Positions 26,594 through 35,832 are shown, counted from the stretch's first letter. The stretch is 64,000 bases of DNA from Salinisphaera sp. LB1 (GCF_003177035.1 NZ_CP029488.1:1364001-1428000), one strand, 5' to 3'. The notes: generated by a model from the sequence alone, not told the origin. Translations and numbers: made by a program.

Positions 26594-27208
26594 ATGACGG
26601 CATCGGCCTACTTCACGTATCGCTTTGCCGGCGAACCCGGCGCGCCACTCGTCATGGCTTTTCACGGCACTGGCGGTAACGAGAACCAGTTCGTCGGCCT
26701 GATCCGCGAGATGCTGCCCAGAGCCGGCATCGTCGCGCCGCGCGGCGATGTCTCCGAAGGCGGCGCCAACCGCTTCTTCCGGCGCACCGGCGAAGGCGTC
26801 TACGATATGGCCGATCTGGCGATACGCACCGAGCGCATGGCCGGCTTCATCGCCGCGACGCGCAGCGCGCACACGGGCCGCCCGATCCACGCGCTCGGCT
26901 ATTCCAACGGCGCCAATATCCTGGCGGCAGTGATGTTCAACCAGCCAGGTCTGTTCGAACGCGTGGCGCTGCTGCATCCGTTGATTCCCTGGACGCCGGA
27001 CCCGCAGCCCGCGTTGGCGGACATGCCCGTGTTCATCAGCGCCGGCGCCCACGACCCGATCCGCCCGCCGGCGCTGACTCACGCCCTGATCGACTGGTTG
27101 CAGGGCCAGGGCGCAGCCGTCGAGCCGGTGATCACACCCGGCGGGCACGAGATTTCGCAGCCCGAACTGGCGGCGCTGCAACACTTCATGCAGGCGGGCG
27201 CGGTATAG
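26594..27208 (+). CDS. Alpha/beta hydrolase, phospholipase/carboxylesterase type (MhqD-like)
   Basis: 204 residues. The oxyanion-hole segment is VMAFHGTGGNENQF, the nucleophile elbow ALGYSNGANIL (Ser), the acid lies in FISAGAHDPIRPP (Asp), and the base is in ITPGGHEISQPEL (His). The compact size and PRGDVSEGGANRFFRR segment match the MhqD group that accompanies MhqO-type dioxygenases. It starts 45 bp after the dioxygenase gene, and CTGGAGCGCGCC precedes the ATG. The two are probably one transcript. Confidence 0.88.
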   Translation: MTASAYFTYRFAGEPGAPLVMAFHGTGGNENQFVGLIREMLPRAGIVAPRGDVSEGGANRFFRRTGEGVYDMADLAIRTERMAGFIAATRSAHTGRPIHALGYSNGANILAAVMFNQPGLFERVALLHPLIPWTPDPQPALADMPVFISAGAHDPIRPPALTHALIDWLQGQGAAVEPVITPGGHEISQPELAALQHFMQAGAV

Positions 27209-27256
27209 GTCGGGTGGCCGTTTTCATCCGGCGCCGCAAGCCCGCGGCCGCGCGGA

Positions 27257-28372
27257 TCAGCCGAGCCGGCGGCGTACGAACGCCTGGGCGAAACCCAGCG
27301 TCACCAGTGCCATCACCGCCATGGGCCAGGCCTCGGCGAATACCACCGCGGGCGGCAACGCCTTGACGAAGCAGCCCTGCACGATCACGAGGAAATGCGT
27401 CAGCGGCAGGGTCTCGGCTACCCACTGCAGCACCCGTGGCATGTTCTCGACCGGCGTGGCAAATCCCGACAGCACCACCATCGGTACGGCCACCGCAAAG
27501 GCGCCGAGGATCGCCTGCTGCTGGGTCCGGGCGATCGCCGAGATCATCAACCCGATCCCGACCACCGACAGGATCAGCAGCCCCAGGCTCATCAGCAGCA
27601 GCACGAACGAGCCCCGGAACGGCACGCTGAACAAAAACACATCGACGCCGATCATGACCAGGCCGAGCAGCGTACCGATCAGCAGTGCCGGGACGGTCTT
27701 GGCGATGATGATTTCGGACGTCGGGGTCGGCGAGACCATCAGCTGGTCGAAGGTGCCCAGCTCGCGCTCGCGGGCGATCGACAGCGCGGTCACGATCAGC
27801 GCGATGATCGTGGCGAGGATGCCGGACAGGCTGGGCACGACATACCAGTGGTAGATGAGATTGGGGTTGAATCCATGACGCACGACCGTCGGGTCGCGCG
27901 CGTGCGAACCGCCGGCAACGAGCACGGCCCCGGTCCGTGCAGCGATCTCGTTGAGATAACCGAGCGTGATCCGGGCGGCATTCGCCTGCCGGCCATCGAG
28001 AATGACCTGCGCGGTGGCGGTTCGCCCGGCGACGACATCACGCGAGAAATCCGGCGGGATCTCGATGGCCGCAATCACCCGCTCGCGGTCGATCAGCGCG
28101 CGGCGCTCGGCCGGGCTGTGCACCATGACCAGATGATCGACAAAGCCGGCCGCGCCGAGCTCTGCCAGCAACTCGTGGGAGGCGCGCCCGGTGTCGCGGT
28201 TGTAGACCGCCAGATCGACGTGGTTCAACTCCAGCGTTGCGGCGAAGGAAAAGATCAGCAGCTGCATCAATGGCGGCACGATCAGCACGATACGACTGCG
28301 CGGATCGCGTAGGAGGCTGAGCAATTCCTTGATGATCTGGGCCCGAAGCCGGGCATGGCACAGGCGCCGCAT
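27257..28372 (-). CDS. ybhR: ABC-2 type export permease YbhR
   Basis: 371 residues: a first membrane helix after RDPRSRIVLIVPPLMQLLIFSFAATL, a ~150-residue periplasmic region, and then five helices from YVVPSLSGILATIIALIVTALSIARERELGTFDQLMVSP onward. This is the ABC2_membrane layout of YbhR. It is the last gene of the cecR-ybhGFSR operon; its ATG overlaps the ybhS stop by one base (TGATG). Together with YbhS it forms the channel of an exporter implicated in drug and cation efflux in E. coli. Confidence 0.92.
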   Translation of the reverse strand: MRRLCHARLRAQIIKELLSLLRDPRSRIVLIVPPLMQLLIFSFAATLELNHVDLAVYNRDTGRASHELLAELGAAGFVDHLVMVHSPAERRALIDRERVIAAIEIPPDFSRDVVAGRTATAQVILDGRQANAARITLGYLNEIAARTGAVLVAGGSHARDPTVVRHGFNPNLIYHWYVVPSLSGILATIIALIVTALSIARERELGTFDQLMVSPTPTSEIIIAKTVPALLIGTLLGLVMIGVDVFLFSVPFRGSFVLLLMSLGLLILSVVGIGLMISAIARTQQQAILGAFAVAVPMVVLSGFATPVENMPRVLQWVAETLPLTHFLVIVQGCFVKALPPAVVFAEAWPMAVMALVTLGFAQAFVRRRLG

Positions 28373-29541
28373 CACCGGTCCAGACTCTTGTGCGTACGGC
28401 GCAGAGCGAGACCGAAGAACACCGCGCCGATCGCGAGCATGGCGGCGAGATCGCGCAATAGCAGGGGCCAGACGTCGCCGGCCAGGAATACCGTCTGCAG
28501 CGCGGTCACGAAATAGCGCGCCGGCACGATGCAGGTCAACAGCCGGATCGGCCACGGCATGGAGTCGATCGGGTAAATGAAGCCCGACAGCAGAAAGGCC
28601 GGCAGGAAACCGGTGAGCAATGCCACCTGTGCGGCCACGAACTGGTTGCGTGCCAGCGCCGAGATCAACAAACCCTGACCGAGGGCGGGCACCAGAAACA
28701 CCATCGACAACAGCAGCAATGCCAACGGCGAACCGCGCAGCGGCACGTCGAACACGAATACGGCGAGCAGCGTGGCGACGAGCGTGGCGGCCAGACCGAG
28801 GGCGAAATACGGCAGCAGCTTGCCAAGCAGGATCTCGGCCACCGAGGCCGGCGTGGACATGATCGCCTCCATGGTGCCGCGCTCCCACTCACGGGCGACC
28901 ACCAGCGCCGTCAGCAGGGTGCCGATGATTGTCATCACGATGGCAATCGCCCCGGGAATCAGGGCGCGCCGGCTGTCGATCTCGGGGTTGAACCAGAACC
29001 GCGGCACCAGCGTGATCGGCGGCGGCTTTGCAGCGGCCCCGGGTTGCCGCGCTTGCCAGTCGCTCACCACGCCGCGGGCATAGTTGGCCACGAAGTTCGC
29101 CGTGTTGGGGTGCGAGCCGTCGGTCACGATCTGAACCCATGGCCGGCGCCCCTGCGCCGCCAGGCGTTGCGCGAAATCCTGCGGGATCACGACATAGCCG
29201 CGCAGCGCGCCCGAAACCAGTTGCGCGTTGGCCCCGCGCCGGTCTTGCAACATGCGGACGCGAAAATAACGCGTGCCGGCGAAGGCCGCGGCCAGCGACT
29301 GGGCCGGCGCGGCGTCGGATTGCAGCACCACACCCATTCGTACGCCGCGCACATCCAGCGATACGGCGTAGGCGAACAGGAACAACAGAACCACGGGCAA
29401 GACAAAGGCGATCAGAATGGTCGAGGGGTCGCGCACCAGCTGCAGGCTTTCCTTGCGCACCAGGGCTGTCAGCCGGCGCCGGTTGAAGCGGCGCGGCGCG
29501 GCGATCGACCGGCCGCCGGGCCCGACGCGCCGGGCCCTCAT
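28372..29541 (-). CDS. ybhS: ABC-2 type export permease YbhS
   Basis: 389 residues with the same fold as YbhR. It has the N-terminal LTALVRKESLQLVRDPSTILIAFVLPVVLLFLFAYAVSLD, a periplasmic domain (~55-190), IPGAIAIVMTIIGTLLTALVVAREWERGTMEAIMSTPAS, and further helices ending RRTHKSLDR. It overlaps ybhF by 4 bp and ybhR by 1 bp, so the operon is translated as a coupled unit. A basic, Arg-rich 25-residue N-terminal extension precedes the family start and may be over-called by ~20 residues. Confidence 0.92.
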   Translation of the reverse strand: MRARRVGPGGRSIAAPRRFNRRRLTALVRKESLQLVRDPSTILIAFVLPVVLLFLFAYAVSLDVRGVRMGVVLQSDAAPAQSLAAAFAGTRYFRVRMLQDRRGANAQLVSGALRGYVVIPQDFAQRLAAQGRRPWVQIVTDGSHPNTANFVANYARGVVSDWQARQPGAAAKPPPITLVPRFWFNPEIDSRRALIPGAIAIVMTIIGTLLTALVVAREWERGTMEAIMSTPASVAEILLGKLLPYFALGLAATLVATLLAVFVFDVPLRGSPLALLLLSMVFLVPALGQGLLISALARNQFVAAQVALLTGFLPAFLLSGFIYPIDSMPWPIRLLTCIVPARYFVTALQTVFLAGDVWPLLLRDLAAMLAIGAVFFGLALRRTHKSLDR

Positions 29542-31316
29542 GACCTCGCGGCCCGCGCCGCCTCATCCTGCGCATCCGCGGCCTGCACGAGATGGATGAA
29601 CGCCGCCTCCATGCTCGGATCGGGGCAGGCGGACGTCGCCGCGGCGCGCTTGAGTGCATCCGGGGTGTCGAGCGCAATCAAGCGGGCCTGATACATCAGG
29701 GCGACGCGGTCGCAGTATTCCGCCTCGTCCATGAAATGGGTGGTCACCATCACGGTCACGCCGCGGCGCACAAGGCCGTTGATGTGGGTCCAGAATTCGC
29801 GCCGGGTGATCGGGTCCACCCCCGAGGTGGGTTCGTCGAGAAACAGTACCGGCGGGTTGTGCATCAGGGCGCAGGCCATCGCCAGGCGCTGCTTGTAGCC
29901 GAGCGGCAGCGACTCCGGCGCCGCGTCCAGATACGGCGCGAGCTGGAAGATCTCGATCATTTCGGCCGTGCGTTCGCGACGGCGCGCGCCGTCGAGGCCA
30001 TACACCCCGGCGAAGAAATCCAGGTTCTGGCGCACCGACAACAGGCCGTAGAGCGAGAACTTCTGGGCCATGTAGCCGATCTGGCTCTTGGCCGCGCCGG
30101 CCGCCCGGCGCAGGTCCAGACTGGCCACGCGCGCCTCGCCGCGGGTCGGCTTGAGCAGACCGCAGAGCATCTTGAAGGTGGTGGACTTGCCGGCGCCGTT
30201 GGGCCCGAGCAGACCGAAGATCTCGCCGCGGGCCACCGCGAAGCTGACGTCATCGGTGGCGGTGAAGTCGCCGAAACATTTCGTCAGCCCCCGGCAGGTC
30301 ACCGGGTGCGGCTCCGCCCGCGTCACCGGCGCCATGCGGGCGGCCAGCGCCGACGTGCCACCCGGCCCGCCGCCGAGCAGATCGACGAAGGCATCCTCGA
30401 AGCGGGGCGCGACCGGAGCGATGCGGGCGCCTGCCTTGCGCGCGAGGGTGTCGATCGGGTCGCGGGCCGCGCCGTCGCGCAGCACCACGCGCACCGCGCT
30501 GCCCTGAATCACGCCGTCGCAGACCGAGGCCAGATCGAGGGCCTCGGCCAGCACGGCCCGTCGTTCGCCGGCGGCCCCATCGATACGAAAACTGCGGCCC
30601 GTCAGGCGCTCGGTCAGTGCCTGTGGCGGGCCATCGTAGACCAGCTGGCCGCCGTTGAGCAGCAACACCTGCCCACAGCGCTCGGCCTCGTCCAGATAGG
30701 CCGTGGACCAGACCACGGTCATGCCCTCGCCGGTGAGCGCGTCGACCATGCGCCACAGATCCTGGCGGCTGAGCGGGTCGACGCCGACGCCCGGCTCGTC
30801 GAGCAGCAGCACCCGCGGCCGGGCCATCAGCGCACAGGCCAGGCCCAGCTTCTGTTTCATGCCGCCCGAGAGGTTGCCGGCCAGGCGTGTGGTGAAGGGT
30901 TCGAGCCGGGTGAACGCCAGCAGGCGTTCGAAGGTGTCATCGTGTGCCGTCGCCGTCAGCCCGCGCAGCTCGGCGTACAGGCGCAGGTTTTCGCGCACCG
31001 ACAAATCTTCGTACAGCCCGAAGCGCTGCGGCATGTAGCCGGTGACCGTATGCACGGCCGTGTTGTCGGCCACGACATCGCAACCGGCCACGACCGCCCA
31101 GCCCGCGTCGGGCGCCATCAGCCCGGTGAGGATGCGCATCAGCGTGGTCTTGCCCGCGCCGTCGGGCCCGACCAGGCCCGTGAGCCGACCGGGGCGGATG
31201 CGAGTATCGAGGCCGGCCAGCGCCACGGTGTCGCCGAAACGCTTGCTCAGACCAATGATCTCGATGCCGGCATCGTCGGCCGGCGGATCCGGGCGCTCGG
31301 ATGGCGATTCGACCAT
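29538..31316 (-). CDS. ybhF: Double-domain ABC ATPase YbhF
   Basis: 592 residues with two nucleotide-binding domains. The first has Walker A GPDGAGKTT and signature NLSGGMKQKLGLACALM with Walker B VLLLDEPGVGVDP. The second has Walker A GPNGAGKST and the degenerate-looking but family-normal signature LPLGYKQRLAMACALM with LFLDEPTSGVDPITRREFW. YbhF powers the YbhSR permease. ATG 31316 (MVESPSERP) begins one base after the ybhG stop; an upstream in-frame start would run into ybhG. Confidence 0.93.
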   Translation of the reverse strand: MVESPSERPDPPADDAGIEIIGLSKRFGDTVALAGLDTRIRPGRLTGLVGPDGAGKTTLMRILTGLMAPDAGWAVVAGCDVVADNTAVHTVTGYMPQRFGLYEDLSVRENLRLYAELRGLTATAHDDTFERLLAFTRLEPFTTRLAGNLSGGMKQKLGLACALMARPRVLLLDEPGVGVDPLSRQDLWRMVDALTGEGMTVVWSTAYLDEAERCGQVLLLNGGQLVYDGPPQALTERLTGRSFRIDGAAGERRAVLAEALDLASVCDGVIQGSAVRVVLRDGAARDPIDTLARKAGARIAPVAPRFEDAFVDLLGGGPGGTSALAARMAPVTRAEPHPVTCRGLTKCFGDFTATDDVSFAVARGEIFGLLGPNGAGKSTTFKMLCGLLKPTRGEARVASLDLRRAAGAAKSQIGYMAQKFSLYGLLSVRQNLDFFAGVYGLDGARRRERTAEMIEIFQLAPYLDAAPESLPLGYKQRLAMACALMHNPPVLFLDEPTSGVDPITRREFWTHINGLVRRGVTVMVTTHFMDEAEYCDRVALMYQARLIALDTPDALKRAAATSACPDPSMEAAFIHLVQAADAQDEAARAARS

Positions 31317-31317
31317 G

Positions 31318-32313
31318 TCACGGTCCCTTGCCGAGAACATCGACGGTGACCGGCATGCCCTGGCGCAAGCCTTCGTCGGCATCGGATACCACGATGCGCA
31401 GCCGATAGACGAGATCGGTCCGCAGCCGGGCCGTCTCCACGGTCTTCGGCGTGAATTCGGCCTGCGACGCGATGAAGCCGATGCGCCCGTGGTACACCCG
31501 TTTCGAAGAATCGGTCTGTAGTGTTACTGCCGCCCCCGGGGCGATGCGGCCCAGATCCGGCTCGTCGACATAGGCGCGCACGTAGACCGGATCGCGCAGG
31601 TTGAGCGTCAGTACCGGCGTGCTGGCGCTGACCATGCTCCCGGGCTCGCGTACCCGCGACAGTACGGTGGCCGCGGCCGGGGCCAGCAGCCGGGTATCGC
31701 CGAGCGCGGTCCGGGCCTGATCACGGGCCGCCCGCGCAGCGGCGAGCGTGGCCTGCGCCGCGGCAATGTCCTCGCTGCGGGCGCCGGCCTGCTGCAACGA
31801 CAGCGCTTGCGTGGCCGCGGCCAGCTCGGCGGCGGCCTGATCGCGGGCGGCGCGCGCCGCGTCCAGATCGCGCTGGGCCGCGGCGTGCGATGCCCGCATC
31901 AACCGCTCGCGGTGGTAGTTGCGCTTGGCATTGCGATAGCCGGCCCGCGCCCGCTTAACCCCGGCCCGGGCCTCGGCGATCCGCTGCGGGCGATTGCCGG
32001 CCTGCAGTTTCGCCAGTACGGCCGCGTCGGCCCCGACCGCTGCATTTGCTTTGGCCAGCGCCTGGCGGTAAGGCTTAGCATCGAGTTCGGCGACCTGCTG
32101 ACCAGCCTTGACCCGATCGCCTTCCTCGACCGCGACCGATACCAGACGACCGGGTTGCCGAAAGGCCAGCTCGACCTGGCGGATGTCGACATTGCCATAC
32201 AGACGCAGTCCGCGATCGCCGTGCCCGGGCCAGATCCACCAGAGCAGGCCGCCCGCGCCGACAAGCAACACGGCGATCAACGCCAGCGCGGCGCCCAGAC
32301 GCCAGCGCGTCAT
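31318..32313 (-). CDS. ybhG: HlyD-like membrane fusion protein YbhG
   Basis: 331 residues, as in E. coli (332). A single N-terminal membrane anchor (LGAALALIAVLLVGAGGLLWWIW) is followed by a barrel half (LYGNVDIRQVELAFRQPGRLVSVAVEEGDRVKAGQQVAELD, a lipoyl motif). A long Ala/Arg-rich alpha-hairpin spans ~80-205, and the returning lipoyl/barrel segment includes LRDPVYVRAYVDEPDLGRIAPG. It bridges the YbhFSR pump to the outer membrane or periplasm. It overlaps cecR by 4 bp. Confidence 0.93.
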   Translation of the reverse strand: MTRWRLGAALALIAVLLVGAGGLLWWIWPGHGDRGLRLYGNVDIRQVELAFRQPGRLVSVAVEEGDRVKAGQQVAELDAKPYRQALAKANAAVGADAAVLAKLQAGNRPQRIAEARAGVKRARAGYRNAKRNYHRERLMRASHAAAQRDLDAARAARDQAAAELAAATQALSLQQAGARSEDIAAAQATLAAARAARDQARTALGDTRLLAPAAATVLSRVREPGSMVSASTPVLTLNLRDPVYVRAYVDEPDLGRIAPGAAVTLQTDSSKRVYHGRIGFIASQAEFTPKTVETARLRTDLVYRLRIVVSDADEGLRQGMPVTVDVLGKGP

Positions 32314-32987
32314 GAACCGGGCGCCGCCAGCAGCGCCCGCAGGTTGCCGTGCAGACGGGCACGAATCGCCTCGACCGCGCCCGCGTCGATGTCCGACCAG
32401 GCCAGCGCCCGCAATACCCCGGCCCGCGCCACGCGGAACACCAGAATCTGGCCGAGCACGGTGAACGCCAAAAGCCGCGCCTCCGGTGCCGGCATGGATC
32501 CGCGAAGCCGCCCGATCAGACGCGCGACCAGGGTCAGCAGACGGTCCATGAACCCGCTGTAGAGCACGTCGAACGCCTCGGTCGGCTGCTGTTGTTCGCG
32601 GATGATCAATTGGGCCCAGGCATCCGTGCCCGGATCGGTCATCAGATCGAGCAAGCCGTCCGTCAAGCGAAACAGCGCACGAAATTCGTCCTCCCGCCCG
32701 CGTCCGCCGGGTGCGGAATCATGCAGGGCGGATTCCACGAGCGTCATCTCGGGATCGAGCCGAGCCCGTACCTGCCCGGCAATCGCCACGAACACAGCCT
32801 GATACAGCCCCCGCTTGTGGCCGAAGTGATAACCGATCAGCGATTGATTCACCCCCGCCCGGATCGCCAGCGCGCGCAGGCTGACCTGGTCGTACCCCGC
32901 CTCGGCGAACGCCGTCATCGCGGTCTGCAATACCGCATCGCGGGTGAGGTCGCCACGCGTCAAACGATGGGAGGCCAGCCTATTCAT
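32310..32987 (-). CDS. cecR: TetR-family regulator CecR (YbiH)
   Basis: 225 residues. The N-terminal HTH is TRDAVLQTAMTAFAEAGYDQVSLRALAIRAGVNQSLIGYHFGHKRGLYQAVF, and the ligand domain follows the CecR pattern (DAWAQLIIREQQQPTEAFDVLYSGFM). In E. coli CecR represses the ybhGFSR operon it heads; the same order here (cecR, ybhG, ybhF, ybhS, ybhR, with overlaps) implies autoregulation. The promoter lies in the 321-bp gap to the right. Confidence 0.93.
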   Translation of the reverse strand: MNRLASHRLTRGDLTRDAVLQTAMTAFAEAGYDQVSLRALAIRAGVNQSLIGYHFGHKRGLYQAVFVAIAGQVRARLDPEMTLVESALHDSAPGGRGREDEFRALFRLTDGLLDLMTDPGTDAWAQLIIREQQQPTEAFDVLYSGFMDRLLTLVARLIGRLRGSMPAPEARLLAFTVLGQILVFRVARAGVLRALAWSDIDAGAVEAIRARLHGNLRALLAAPGS

Positions 32988-33235
32988 GTCGTGTGATGAA
33001 ACGACCCCGTGAATCGGTCAATCGAGCAATGAGCCCGAATCCTACGCCCGCGCCCGAACCCGGTTGTTGAGTCAGATCAAAACGGGCGCGTCGCGCCCTA
33101 GTTCGCTACGGCCGCAGGACAGCCGCCGCGCGCGCGGCGAGGGCGTCGACGCCAATCGATGTGTTTTAAAAGCGTTCGTTTATCGTGTGCTTCGCGTTAT
33201 CCATTCGTTTTTATGTCGTAAATTTAATTTTCCAT

Positions 33236-33262
33236 TCAGGTTCAAAGGTTTTCCGCCGATAC
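33236..33262 (+). promoter_or_regulatory. Candidate sigma-28 (FliA) promoter of the 33309 gene
   Basis: TCAGGTTC (-35 region, 5 of 8 to TAAAGTTT), 11-nt spacer and GCCGATAC (-10 region, 7 of 8 to GCCGATAA) at 33255-33262. The start codon is 47 bp downstream. It is supported by equivalent sites before the two YjfB-like genes at 42460 and 50263. The remainder of 32988-33308 is AT-rich around 33180-33240 and holds no gene. Confidence 0.55.
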
Positions 33263-33308
33263 AACAGTGCGGCAAAGTGGCCGCGAACCATTCGAACAGG
33301 AGTACCTG

Positions 33309-33530
33309 ATGAGTATTACCGCGACCGGAAGCAGCCAGTTGGCTGCTCAGGCCCAGATGCAGATGCAAATGCACTCGGCCAACGAATCCCAGGAAGCGCC
33401 CGGCACCCGGGACCACGACGGCGATTCGGACAAGCAGGGCGCCCAGCCCGCCCAGGCCGCTTCGACGGCCGGCCCACGCGTGAACGCCGCGGGCCAGAGC
33501 ATCGGCCAGCACATCAATGTGACGGCCTAG
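33309..33530 (+). CDS. Small Gln/Ala-rich protein, candidate sigma-28 regulon member
   Basis: 73 residues, cysteine-free and polar. SQLAAQAQMQMQMHSANESQ begins it, followed by an acidic disordered middle (RDHDGDSDKQ), and it ends GQSIGQHINVTA. The end resembles the GTQINTYA end of the two YjfB-like proteins in this window, and the gene shares a GCCGATA-type promoter with them. A motility-linked role is therefore inferred; no enzymatic motif exists. A strong AGGAG stands 6 bases before the ATG. Single gene with its own terminator. Confidence 0.75.
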   Translation: MSITATGSSQLAAQAQMQMQMHSANESQEAPGTRDHDGDSDKQGAQPAQAASTAGPRVNAAGQSIGQHINVTA

Positions 33531-33543
33531 CCAACGGCTCGGG

Positions 33544-33568
33544 ACCGCCCGCCGCTGCGGCGGGCGGT
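33544..33568 (+). terminator. Terminator of the 33309 gene
   Basis: ACCGCCCGCC and GGCGGGCGGT form a perfect 10-bp stem with a 5-nt loop, followed by TCTGT, 13 bp after the stop. Confidence 0.8.
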
Positions 33569-33776
33569 TCTGTCGTGCCGGCGCGATGAAAACGCGGCGA
33601 TGCGCTGCTGGGATGACAGCCTTCGATGGCCGCGCCTGGCTGGTGTTCCGGCGATACCGGCACCGCCCCCCACGGCGATGAGCCACGGCTGCCGGCCGCT
33701 GCCGGTTGACGGGAAAACGGGCTACACTCTGTGCACCGAACAGGTACTCACGCCTTTCAATACCGGCCAGGCCAGC

Positions 33777-33902
33777 ATGGGCTCCAAGCAGAAATCACAA
33801 CAGAAACTGCCGCGGCAGCGCCTGAAGTCCATCAAGGACACAGCGCGCGGCAAGACAGGCGGGCCTAACAGGGCTAACCGCCAATTCAAGGGCTACCGCT
33901 GA
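33777..33902 (+). CDS. Very small basic protein (41 residues)
   Basis: MGSKQKSQQKLPRQRLKSIK begins a peptide that is over one third Lys/Arg/Gln and ends NRQFKGYR. Such composition fits an RNA- or ribosome-associated peptide, but I know no family. The Shine-Dalgarno is weak (GGCCAGGCCAGC-ATG). It lies alone between a terminator and fucU. Moderate support: clean start and stop and non-random composition only. Confidence 0.45.
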   Translation: MGSKQKSQQKLPRQRLKSIKDTARGKTGGPNRANRQFKGYR

Positions 33903-34120
33903 GCGGGGATGCCGCAGCGATTTATCCCGGCTCACCGGGTGCCGCCTGTTGCCATCGGCCGTCTCGCCGGTGTGATCCCGCTGCCGCCATCGGGCCATGA
34001 CCGGATAGACTGACACCGCGGAACCACTCTGTTGCCGCGGCAGGTCGACGGCTTGCAATACCTTCGACCCGACATTCATGCCCGGCTCGCAACATCCCGC
34101 CGGGTCAGCAAGGAATGCCC

Positions 34121-34543
34121 ATGCTCAAACACATCAATCCCCTGCTGACGGGGGACGTGCTTGCCCTGCTCGCCGATATGGGCCATGGCGACGAACTGGC
34201 AATTGTCGATGCCAATTTCCCGGCCGACGCCCTGGCGAAACGCCTGGTGCAACTCCCGGGCATCTCGGCCACCGATACGCTGTCCGCCGTGCTCAGCCTG
34301 CTCCCGCTGGACGACTTCGTCGCCGCACCCACGGCGGCGATGGACGCGCCCGATGGCCGACCCGCGCTCTACACCGAATTCGACCGCATGCTGGCCGCGG
34401 CGGAGGGTCGGCAGATCCCGATCGAATGCATCGATCGCTTCGATTTCTACGACCGCACCCGCGCAGCCTACGCGGTGCTCGCCACCGGTGAGCGGCGGCT
34501 GTACGGCAACATTATCCTCAAGAAGGGCGTGTTGCGGATCTGA
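34121..34543 (+). CDS. fucU: RbsD/FucU-family sugar mutarotase
   Basis: 140 residues, the length of E. coli FucU. MLKHINPLLTGDVLALLADMGHGDELAIVDANFPAD carries the conserved His and Asp of the anomer-exchange site. FYDRTRAAYAVLATGERRLYGNIILKKG is the C-terminal signature that separates FucU from RbsD. The protein interconverts alpha and beta anomers of fucose or a related sugar. The ATG at 34121 has AGGA 6 bases before it; an ATG at 34115 overlaps that site. No fucose operon is nearby. Confidence 0.92.
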   Translation: MLKHINPLLTGDVLALLADMGHGDELAIVDANFPADALAKRLVQLPGISATDTLSAVLSLLPLDDFVAAPTAAMDAPDGRPALYTEFDRMLAAAEGRQIPIECIDRFDFYDRTRAAYAVLATGERRLYGNIILKKGVLRI

Positions 34544-34638
34544 GGCGAGTCCTCCGCGCCGAAAAGGGCTGTCCGGACAGGGCCCCCGATAACCCGGGCG
34601 CAGACCACGCCCAGGCGGGCGCCGGCCGGCACATGCGT

Positions 34639-35280
34639 TCAATGGCCGGCCGGCGCCCACCAGCGCAACAGGCCGGTCAACACCGTGCCCAGCCCGACCG
34701 CGAACCAGAGACTCTGCAGACCGAAGCGCAGATACGCGAAACTGCCGAGCACGGTACCCGACAGCAGGCCGACCCAGAGCAGGAAGTACCAGACCCAAGC
34801 CCAGCGATCGCCACCCAACAGGACGCCCATCAGCCGCTGGCCGAGCTTGACCAGCGTGCCGGTCATGTAGGTCACGCCCAGGCTGACCTCGCCATTGCGC
34901 TCGAAGACGGTGTTCTCGGCCCCCATGGCCAGCGCCATGCAGACGACCGCGCCCCAGATCAGGCCGGCACCGGCAAAGCCGGCGGCCAGCGCCAGCAGAC
35001 CGGTCACCAGCGCCATCACCGCGGACCGGCGCCAGGCCCCGGTCCGATGATTGACCAGCGACCCGATCATCACGCCGAGCACGAACAAAGCGATGACCAC
35101 GGCCGGTACGAACGCCGTCGACAGACTGCGCACGGCGCCGACCCCGAGCCGCGTGGTATTGCCGCTCATGAAGGCAATGAAGTACCCACCCAGCGTCATG
35201 AAGCCCAGGGCGTCGACATAGCCGGCCAGGCCCGTCAGTGCTATGGCAATCGCGCGCTCGCGTCGACGATGAGTGATCAC
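34639..35280 (-). CDS. DUF1275 (YoaK) family membrane protein
   Basis: 213 residues and six hydrophobic segments. ALTGLAGYVDALGFMTLGGYFIAFMSGNTTRLGVG is the hallmark of the DUF1275 family (G-x-x-D-A-x-x-x...FMSGN). SLVNHRTGAWRR, GAENTVFERNGEVSLGVTYMTGTLVKLGQRL and a C-terminal helix follow. Function unknown. The start is probably GTG at 35280 (VITHRRRERAIAI), since TATAGT at ~35309-35314 on the same strand looks like a -10 box placing transcription start just upstream. Longer readings run into the MITE copy. Confidence 0.82.
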   Translation of the reverse strand: MITHRRRERAIAIALTGLAGYVDALGFMTLGGYFIAFMSGNTTRLGVGAVRSLSTAFVPAVVIALFVLGVMIGSLVNHRTGAWRRSAVMALVTGLLALAAGFAGAGLIWGAVVCMALAMGAENTVFERNGEVSLGVTYMTGTLVKLGQRLMGVLLGGDRWAWVWYFLLWVGLLSGTVLGSFAYLRFGLQSLWFAVGLGTVLTGLLRWWAPAGH

Positions 35281-35457
35281 GGCTTCGAGGATATCCGGAC
35301 AGGGAGCGCAGACTATACGAAAGTCGGGGCCCGGCGGGCGAATCGGTTGCGCCGCCGCCATCCGATTGCGCAACGCCGTCCGCGGCGCCGTCAACACCCG
35401 GGCGGGCATCTTCCCGGACCAACCTGCCACTCGCCACATCCCGTGCGAAAACCGCCA

Positions 35458-35752
35458 GGGTCTGTTGCCGTTTCGTCCGAGTCCGCGCCAAGCGCTGTTT
35501 TGCGGCAAGACGAGGCGTAGCGAATGTGGCGTAGTCGTTCTACGCGAGAGAGCTACAACGCTGGATTGCCGTCGTGTCGTCAATCATTGGGCGCTTGTCC
35601 CGAAGGGTTGGGCCGCCCATAAAAAATTTACTAGGGGCGCCCTGCGGCGTTGCGAGTCTGGGTCGTGGCACGCCACGACGCGGCGACTCGCGCCTTGCCG
35701 GACACGATTTGCGGTCTCCAACGCGGCGCTCGCACGAAGCGGCAGCAGGCCC
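35458..35752. mobile_element. MITE-like element, copy 2 (295 bp)
   Basis: A diverged copy of 11457-11723 in the same orientation. It has the same left end (GGGTCTGTTGCCGTTTCG), the same central CTACAACGCTGGATTGCCG and GCGCTTGTCCCGAAGGGTTG blocks, and the same right half ending CACGAAGCGGCAGCAGGCCC. It carries extra sequence after the first third and an insertion (ATAAAAAATTTACTAGGGG) near 35618. Terminal repeats are imperfect (about 20 of 24), so this copy is older. Confidence 0.78.
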
Positions 35753-35832
35753 TAGCATTCGCCAGAAGCGATCGATAGCGGCCGCCCGACGCGATTCCAT
35801 CGGGCCGCCGGACTCATTGCTGTGGAGTTCCG

